Positions 59,033-64,000 of a stretch of 64,000 nucleotides of DNA are shown one piece after another (the stretch's first letter is position 1; each line of letters opens with the position of its first letter). This stretch comes from Rhodococcus erythropolis NBRC 15567. Its GTDB lineage: Bacteria; Actinomycetota; Actinomycetes; Mycobacteriales; Mycobacteriaceae. Position numbers and translations under genes: made by a program. The notes beneath the pieces were generated by a model, which had not been told where the DNA came from, searched no databases, and saw only the letters and a list, made by a program, of their open reading frames with translations. The stretch lies in the NCBI RefSeq assembly GCF_001552595.1, contig NZ_BCRM01000028.1, positions 1 to 64,000 on the forward strand. Reading direction: 5' to 3'.

Positions 59033-60142
59033 CTATTCTGCCAGTACAGGTTGCTCGAGTGTCTCCACCGGCAGGAACGGGCGATCGAGTCCGAAGCTTG
59101 CCGGGCCGAAGACCGCCAGTGCCTCCGGTGTTCTCATGATCGGCGGAGTCGCGATCCCGATGACCGCAACTCGCTGCCCGTACCGCAAGCCCTCCGTGGT
59201 GATGGGCTCGGCAGTGTCGGCCTCGACGATGCAGATAAGGTCTGGCACGATCGCCACCATTACTCCGGATTGCACGGCGATCAGATTTTCGTTCTGGAAT
59301 TGAACTTCCAGCTCTTCGTCTCCGACGCCGGCGATCCGCACCGAACCTCGAGCGAACCCCTCATCGGTTCGCCGGTCGACATCGATCACCTTGCCGTGAA
59401 AGAGAACTCGCCCGTATCCGTAAAGCGTGTCGGAGAGACCGTCCACCAGCGCCTGAACCGGGTCCACCCGCTGCTCACGTGAAAGCCTGATGGACCGACC
59501 GATGGCCAAGGCCAACGACAGAGTCCGTGGGATCGCCGTCCGCTTCACATCTGCACCCGTCATCGAGTACTGCGCGATATGCGCCATCCCACCGAACCTC
59601 GACGTCACCCCGCGAGCGAGGCCCTCCAATCTGGCGTTGTCGCTGCCGGTGTCGAAGATCGCCACCTCGTCGTGCTCGTTCGCCATGGCGAGCGGACTCG
59701 CCGAAATCCCGTACACCGAGAAGGTTTCCATCTCGAGCTGAGGAAAGGCTCGTCCCATCCCGTCGGCGTCGACAACCGGCAGTCCGCGCCGCGCTGCCAC
59801 CAGCAACGGAATCATCGAATTGATCCCGCCGCACTCCATCGGCATCGTGGCATCTGCAGTTCGCCCCGTGTGCTTCTCCAATGTGATCAGCGCCAGCTCG
59901 GGTTCGGTTCCGCGCGGCATCTTCTCGACCACGACGGTCGGTGCACCCATCTGCGCGACGGGGATCACCCACGCGTCGTCGTCGAGCTCCTCCGGATCCA
60001 GAATCGTGATTTCACCGGCTTCCCCGAGCGCCTGCGTGACCAACATCTTGCCGACGAACGGATCTCCCCCGCCGCCGGTCCCCAACAAAGCTGCGCCCCT
60101 GGCGAGGTCGTCGAGGTCTGCCTTTCGTAGTGTCCAACTCAT
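59033..60142 (-). CDS. DUF917 protein, copy B
   Basis: 369 residues. The same architecture as copy A: LRKADLDDLARGAALLGTGGGGDPFVG, split as LRKADLDDLARG and LLGTGGGGDPFVG, MPMECGGINSMIPLLVAARRG, and VVDADGMGRAFPQLEMETF. The two differ throughout, so this is an old duplication, and they probably form a heteromer. The ATG overlaps the hydantoinase gene stop by four bases. A metal- or substrate-binding role for the Gly-rich loop is inference. Confidence 0.88.
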   Translation of the reverse strand: MSWTLRKADLDDLARGAALLGTGGGGDPFVGKMLVTQALGEAGEITILDPEELDDDAWVIPVAQMGAPTVVVEKMPRGTEPELALITLEKHTGRTADATMPMECGGINSMIPLLVAARRGLPVVDADGMGRAFPQLEMETFSVYGISASPLAMANEHDEVAIFDTGSDNARLEGLARGVTSRFGGMAHIAQYSMTGADVKRTAIPRTLSLALAIGRSIRLSREQRVDPVQALVDGLSDTLYGYGRVLFHGKVIDVDRRTDEGFARGSVRIAGVGDEELEVQFQNENLIAVQSGVMVAIVPDLICIVEADTAEPITTEGLRYGQRVAVIGIATPPIMRTPEALAVFGPASFGLDRPFLPVETLEQPVLAE

Positions 60143-61719
60143 CGTGAGCCTTCCTGACCGGTGGAGACCAGACCACTGTGCAGTGCCAAGTCACCGACTG
60201 CCTTCACTCGAATACGTGTTGCGTTGCCCGGCAGATACGGAATCGGGACCTCGTCGAACTCCACGATCTGCACCGACTCGGGCCGTGCGCCTGCTGCGAC
60301 TGCCCGATCGATCGCCTCCTGGCGAGCGTCGTCGGCAAGAATCTGCCTGCGCCCGTCCCGTACCGCTTCGACTCGATCTACCTCACCACTGACCTGCGCG
60401 ATCGCAGCGCCGATCGCATTGGCAACGTCGAAGCGCTCAGGACGAATCACCGTTCCCAGGCCGGGAAGTTCGTGCTCCAGCAAAACCGATCCCCCGCCAA
60501 CCGCCACAACGGGAAGTGGATCCGACGTGGTCCGCATCTGTTCCACGGCGTCGGCGACCCGGCGCGAGATCCGGTCGAGTGCCGTCGACACCAGACCGCG
60601 GTCGAGGTGCGCCACCGCACTGCGATCTCCGACGTCGGCCAAGCCTGCCGCGACGGCTATGTCGGTGGCCGTCAACGTGTCACCGCCGAATACGAGTGCC
60701 CGTGAACCCAATTCGTATCCCACAGATTCGGGTCCGACTGTGAGTCCGTCCGCATCCACCAGCGAACCACCACCGATACCGATCGAGAAGACGTCCGGCA
60801 TACGGAAATTGGTCCGTACCCCCGCGACCGTCACCTCCGTGGTGGCTTCTCTGGGGAAACCGTTGGTCAGTACGCCCACGTCGGTAGTGGTGCCCCCGAT
60901 GTCGATCACCGCACAGCTGGCCAGACCGGACAGAACAGCGGCGCCTCGCATGGAGTTGGTCGGTCCCGACGCGAAAGTCGCCACCGGATAACGCCTTGCG
61001 TACTCGATGTCCATCAAGGTTCCGTCGTTCTGGCTCAGATACAGCGGTGCGGCGATGCCGTGCTCGACCAAAGAACTGGCAAGACCGTCGACGATGTGAT
61101 CGGCAAGCTCGCGCAGCGCAGCGTTGATGATGGTCGCGTTCTCCCGCTGGAGTAGACCCACTCGACCGATCTCGTGAGAGAGCGAAATTGCGACGTCCGG
61201 ACCGAGTTCCTGACGCACGATCTCCGCTGCCGCCGCTTCGCATTCGAGATTGACCGGAGAGAACACCGACGATATTGCGACCGAACGAGTACCGCTGCGA
61301 GCCATGTCGGCGGCATGGCGACGAATCTCGTCGGGATCCAGCGGTGAGATACGACGACCGTCGAACTCGTGCCCACCGTGAGCGAGGTAGTGCCTTCCTT
61401 GCACAGCGGAGACCAGGTCTCGCGGCCACCCCACCATCGGCGGAAGCGCTGCGGTCGCCGGAAGCCCCAATCGCAGAGCCGCTGTTGGTGCAAGTCCTCG
61501 CTGCTCGATGAGAGCGTTGAGAAAGTGCGTCGTGCCGATCATCACTGCTTGAACAGCGCTGGGAGAGAACGAGTACTGCTGCTGCAGCGCCGTCAGAGCT
61601 CCGCCGATTCCGCCGGTAATGTCCTTGCTGGTCGAGTGTTTGACATGCCCGATGACGGTGGTCCCGTCCATCAGGACCGCATCGGTGTTTGTACCACCGA
61701 CGTCGATTCCGATTCGCAT
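60139..61719 (-). CDS. Hydantoinase/oxoprolinase family protein (HyuA-like)
   Basis: 526 residues, GGGAG before the ATG. Actin-like ATPase halves: N-terminal IGIDVGGTNTDAVLMDG (4-20), GTTHFLNALIEQRG, the second phosphate loop SCAVIDIGGTTTDVGVL near 270, and GGGSVLLEHELPGLG near 425. The family opens lactam, imide or hydantoin rings with ATP. Only the A-type subunit is present, with two DUF917 proteins where HyuB is usually found, which marks a distinct subclass. Confidence 0.92.
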   Translation of the reverse strand: MRIGIDVGGTNTDAVLMDGTTVIGHVKHSTSKDITGGIGGALTALQQQYSFSPSAVQAVMIGTTHFLNALIEQRGLAPTAALRLGLPATAALPPMVGWPRDLVSAVQGRHYLAHGGHEFDGRRISPLDPDEIRRHAADMARSGTRSVAISSVFSPVNLECEAAAAEIVRQELGPDVAISLSHEIGRVGLLQRENATIINAALRELADHIVDGLASSLVEHGIAAPLYLSQNDGTLMDIEYARRYPVATFASGPTNSMRGAAVLSGLASCAVIDIGGTTTDVGVLTNGFPREATTEVTVAGVRTNFRMPDVFSIGIGGGSLVDADGLTVGPESVGYELGSRALVFGGDTLTATDIAVAAGLADVGDRSAVAHLDRGLVSTALDRISRRVADAVEQMRTTSDPLPVVAVGGGSVLLEHELPGLGTVIRPERFDVANAIGAAIAQVSGEVDRVEAVRDGRRQILADDARQEAIDRAVAAGARPESVQIVEFDEVPIPYLPGNATRIRVKAVGDLALHSGLVSTGQEGSR

Positions 61720-61749
61720 CGCGAACTCCCTTCTACAGTGTTTGCAGTG

Positions 61750-63117
61750 CTAGTGCGTGAGCGCAGATGTTCCCGAAGGCTCTTGCGGCGCTTCGGTTGT
61801 GGTGCGTCCGACCCCGCGAATCAGGCCGAGTCGACCCGCGACGACGTAGAGAACGAATGCCGAGGCCACCGCGTTGATGGACGGCAAACCGAAGGTGCTG
61901 TAATGCCCGATCAGCGCCGAGACGATCCAGATCACCAACGTGGTCGGTACCCAAGTGGGCGCCGAGTTCGGGAGGGTACCCGCGGCTCGACTCTCTTCCA
62001 GGTCCTTGCGCCAGGTCTTGACGATGAAGTACTCCGCCACCATGATTCCGGCGATCGGCGGGAATCCGACGCCTAACAGGATCAGGAAGTCGGTGAACGA
62101 GTTCAGGATTCCGGCAGCCGCGAGGATCGAACCGGTCACGCCGACCACAGCGGTGACGACGGCGCGATTGATGCGTCGCCCGAACACTACGTCGATGAAG
62201 TTCACGATGCCGAGCCCCGAGCTGTACAGGTTCCAGTCGTTGATCTTGAAAGTTCCGAGAACAATGATGAGAACGCCGACCCAGCCGACCGACGACAGGA
62301 TGATCGTGGCGATGTCGGAACTGCGAACGGCATGCGCAAGAAGTACACCGGTCAATCCGATCACGTATTCGCCTAATGTGATTCCGACGAGTGTCTGCTT
62401 CACGACGTCACCCGCCGTGCGGTTGAATCGCGTCATGTCGGGTGTGATCACTGCTCCGGCAATGAAACCGCCTGCGACGATGGTGGTTCCGGCGAGGAAG
62501 CTGAGCTCCGGCCCGGCTGGAGCAGATGCCATCAGATCTGACAGCGAGTGATTACGCAGTTCGGAGATGACGGCCCAACCCACCAGAAGCAGGAACAGGG
62601 GAACGGTGATGTTGGCGATCAGCTGCATGGAGCCGAACCCGCGAAGGACTATCGCGGTGATCAGAAGGCCGAAGACCAGGGCCCACGCCCACTGCGGCAG
62701 AAACGGCATGATTCCGTGCAAACCTGATGCAGAGACAGCAGATTGGATGCCGAACCAACCGATGAGGCTGACTCCGATCACCAGGCCGATCACCGCGGAA
62801 CCAGCGTGCCCGAATCCACACCAGCGTGCGACCACCGACGTGTTGAGCCCTTCACGAACCCCGATGATGCCGATGAAAATACAGACAACCTCGAGAATCA
62901 CCGCCCCGACTGTCAATGCCCAGAAGGCATTCCAGAACGTCATGCCGTAGCCGAGCGTCGCACCGAGCAGGAACTGTGCGAGTGCCGAAACCTGACCGAA
63001 TCGCTGTACTGCCACCGAGAACCACGAATACCGTGCTTCGTCGGGAACGCGGGTGAGCGCGTAGTCGTCACCGTCGGACACTTCACCGCCGGCGGCGGTC
63101 GTTGATGTGTTTTTCAT
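61750..63117 (-). CDS. NCS1 family nucleobase/hydantoin permease
   Basis: 455 residues from ATG 63117 (GAGGAG upstream). Twelve helices in the CodB-like pattern: WFSVAVQRFGQVSALAQFLLG near the start, a GYGMTFWNAFWALTVGAV segment, NRTAGDVVKQTL and a FINDWNLYSSGLGIVN-like block (KINDWNLYSSGLGIVNF) that lines the substrate site. It imports cytosine, allantoin, hydantoin or similar rings with Na+ or H+. It heads the operon permease - HyuA - DUF917 B - DUF917 A - PucR. Confidence 0.92.
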   Translation of the reverse strand: MKNTSTTAAGGEVSDGDDYALTRVPDEARYSWFSVAVQRFGQVSALAQFLLGATLGYGMTFWNAFWALTVGAVILEVVCIFIGIIGVREGLNTSVVARWCGFGHAGSAVIGLVIGVSLIGWFGIQSAVSASGLHGIMPFLPQWAWALVFGLLITAIVLRGFGSMQLIANITVPLFLLLVGWAVISELRNHSLSDLMASAPAGPELSFLAGTTIVAGGFIAGAVITPDMTRFNRTAGDVVKQTLVGITLGEYVIGLTGVLLAHAVRSSDIATIILSSVGWVGVLIIVLGTFKINDWNLYSSGLGIVNFIDVVFGRRINRAVVTAVVGVTGSILAAAGILNSFTDFLILLGVGFPPIAGIMVAEYFIVKTWRKDLEESRAAGTLPNSAPTWVPTTLVIWIVSALIGHYSTFGLPSINAVASAFVLYVVAGRLGLIRGVGRTTTEAPQEPSGTSALTH

Positions 63118-63223
63118 GACGGACTCCTCGAATAGTTGGGAAGTGTTCTCGGAGAAGACGGTACGAATGTGGTCGGGGTCACGCCTATGGGCGAATTGGC
63201 GTTTCTTCGTGTTACGACAATGC

Positions 63224-63255
63224 ATTTCGCACAGTCGTCATTTCACTCAGTCGTC
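63224..63255. repeat. Tandem 16-bp direct repeat before the permease operon
   Basis: ATTTCGCACAGTCGTC (63224-63239) and ATTTCACTCAGTCGTC (63240-63255) match at 14 of 16 positions without a spacer. It lies 107 bases upstream of the permease start, between that gene and the SDR gene, and looks like a regulator-binding array, perhaps for the PucR protein. Confidence 0.6.
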
Positions 63256-63268
63256 AAATGGCACGGGC

Positions 63269-64000
63269 CTAGCGCAACGCGTACCCGCCGTCGGGGTACA
63301 GCGTGGAACCCGTTGTGTACGTGTTGGTGAAGAGATAGAACACCGCTTGTGCAATCTCGTCTTCGTTCCCGACACGGCCGAGCACGTTGTTCTCCGCACT
63401 CCAGGTGAACGCCGCCTCCCGAACCTCCGCCGGGCGCTGAGCCCACAGATGCCCGTCGATGGTTCCGGGAGCAACGGTGTTGACGCGAATCGGCGACAGT
63501 TCGACCGCCAGCCCCCGCCCGAGTCCCTCGATTGCCGCATTGGCCGCAACGTAGGCCGCGGCAGCCGCGGGTGGCCGCACACTGGCAGCACCGGACATGA
63601 GGACCACCGATGCGGTGGGTGTCAGCCTGTCGAGCGCAGCGTGCACGACGCGGTACTGCCCCCAGAACTTGGAGGTGAACGGCGACGCCGCTTCCTCGAC
63701 GCTCTGTTCACGGAACGAGCCGACCTGGTAATCGGCAGCCGTGGTGAAGAGAGCGTCGACGCTGGGGATGTTGGTGAAGAACGCTTTCACCGAGTCGTCG
63801 TCGGAGGTGTCGACGGTGAACCAGTGCGCCGCCGCACCCAGCTGCGTGGCCGCTGCTTCCAGCTTGGATGCGGTTCGGCCACCGAGAACTACCTGCGCGC
63901 CGGCGTCGACGGCAAGCTGCGCCACCCGCAGCCCGATGCCTGTTCCGCCGCCGATCAGTACGACGGTCTTGCCTGAGAGAGGAGAAGGTGTCGTTGTCAT
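63269..64000 (-). CDS. SDR family oxidoreductase, YxxxN variant
   Basis: 243 residues, with the ATG at the last bases of the window, so upstream signals are not visible. Cofactor loop VLIGGGTGIGLRVA (14-27), NAA-type TTAADYQ, catalytic Ser in LMSGAASVRPP, and the Tyr in AAYVAANAAIEGLGR. The Lys of the classical YxxxK is Asn here, which normally lowers or changes activity. Late PGTIDGHLW and DGGYALR close the fold. It lies 151 bases before the permease gene on the same strand and may act on a product of that pathway. Confidence 0.85.
   Translation of the reverse strand: MTTTPSPLSGKTVVLIGGGTGIGLRVAQLAVDAGAQVVLGGRTASKLEAAATQLGAAAHWFTVDTSDDDSVKAFFTNIPSVDALFTTAADYQVGSFREQSVEEAASPFTSKFWGQYRVVHAALDRLTPTASVVLMSGAASVRPPAAAAAYVAANAAIEGLGRGLAVELSPIRVNTVAPGTIDGHLWAQRPAEVREAAFTWSAENNVLGRVGNEDEIAQAVFYLFTNTYTTGSTLYPDGGYALR

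Noticed and set aside
1-64000. CRISPR arrays, insertion sequences, prophage, tRNA or rRNA genes
   Set aside because: No spaced direct-repeat arrays, transposases, integrases, phage genes or cloverleaf-like sequences were seen; an automated scan was not possible.

Overview
The window is high-GC actinobacterial DNA with dense gene packing, many GTG and TTG starts and GGAGG-type ribosome sites. It most resembles the Rhodococcus erythropolis/qingshengii group. The strongest single pointer is the 192-residue protein at 22172-22750, which I recognise from memory as the desulfurisation flavin reductase DszD (TTG start, Thr at position 62). No IS element, prophage, CRISPR array, tRNA or rRNA was found. 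All identifications rest on reading the sequence and recalled family features, not on database searches.

Layout. 0.2-13.1 kb: an OHCU-decarboxylase-like gene, then a tellurium-resistance-type (Ter) stress island. It contains TerB, three TerD-family proteins, a DUF475/TerC-like membrane protein, a coiled-coil protein, and a tightly overlapping enzyme operon (HpcH/HpaI-like lyase, two phosphoribosyltransferase-like proteins, HAD phosphatase) thought to make a nucleoside-like metabolite. 13.2-15.7 kb: two GNAT acetyltransferases and a secreted lipase. 15.7-19.6 kb: a magnesium operon (mgtA-mgtC) behind an M-box riboswitch and a 28-codon leader peptide. 19.7-22.8 kb: a TetR regulator divergent from a YhgE-like membrane protein, a YbaK deacylase, and dszD preceded by a leaderless cysteine-rich leader peptide.

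22.8-35.0 kb: nitrogen and amino-acid catabolism. An L-amino-acid 2-monooxygenase and its amidase partner, an XRE-cupin regulator, a guanidinobutyrase/agmatinase-family ureohydrolase, GabT, GabD, a PucR/GabR-type regulator and an NAD-glutamate dehydrogenase could together take arginine through 4-guanidinobutyramide, 4-guanidinobutyrate and GABA to succinate. The ureohydrolase and monooxygenase/amidase promoters share an 18/20 motif. 35-38 kb: a methyltransferase, an unknown protein and a lipoprotein solute-binding protein.

38-44 kb: a copper-responsive neighbourhood with CsoR, a metal-type extracytoplasmic-domain protein, two MFS exporters, a CMD/AhpD-like protein, a YHS-domain protein and an EamA exporter, with four CsoR-like operator sequences. 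44.9-47.3 kb: a TetR-MFS efflux pair around a 46-bp palindrome. 47.6-54.7 kb: a second solute-binding lipoprotein, a CGNR zinc-finger regulator, small unknown proteins, a saccharopine-dehydrogenase-like reductase, an alpha/beta hydrolase, a PaaX-type regulator and an internally deleted luciferase-like protein. 54.9-56.4 kb: a class V aminotransferase/cysteine-desulfurase-like gene behind a SAM-IV riboswitch. 56.4-64 kb: a leftward cluster of NCS1 permease, hydantoinase/oxoprolinase, two DUF917 proteins and a PucR regulator, with an SDR upstream, probably for uptake and breakdown of a hydantoin-like or nucleobase-like ring compound.

The most interesting regulation is in RNA leaders: M-box plus acidic/proline leader peptide (mgtA), leaderless Cys leader (dszD), and SAM-IV (cysteine-desulfurase-like gene).
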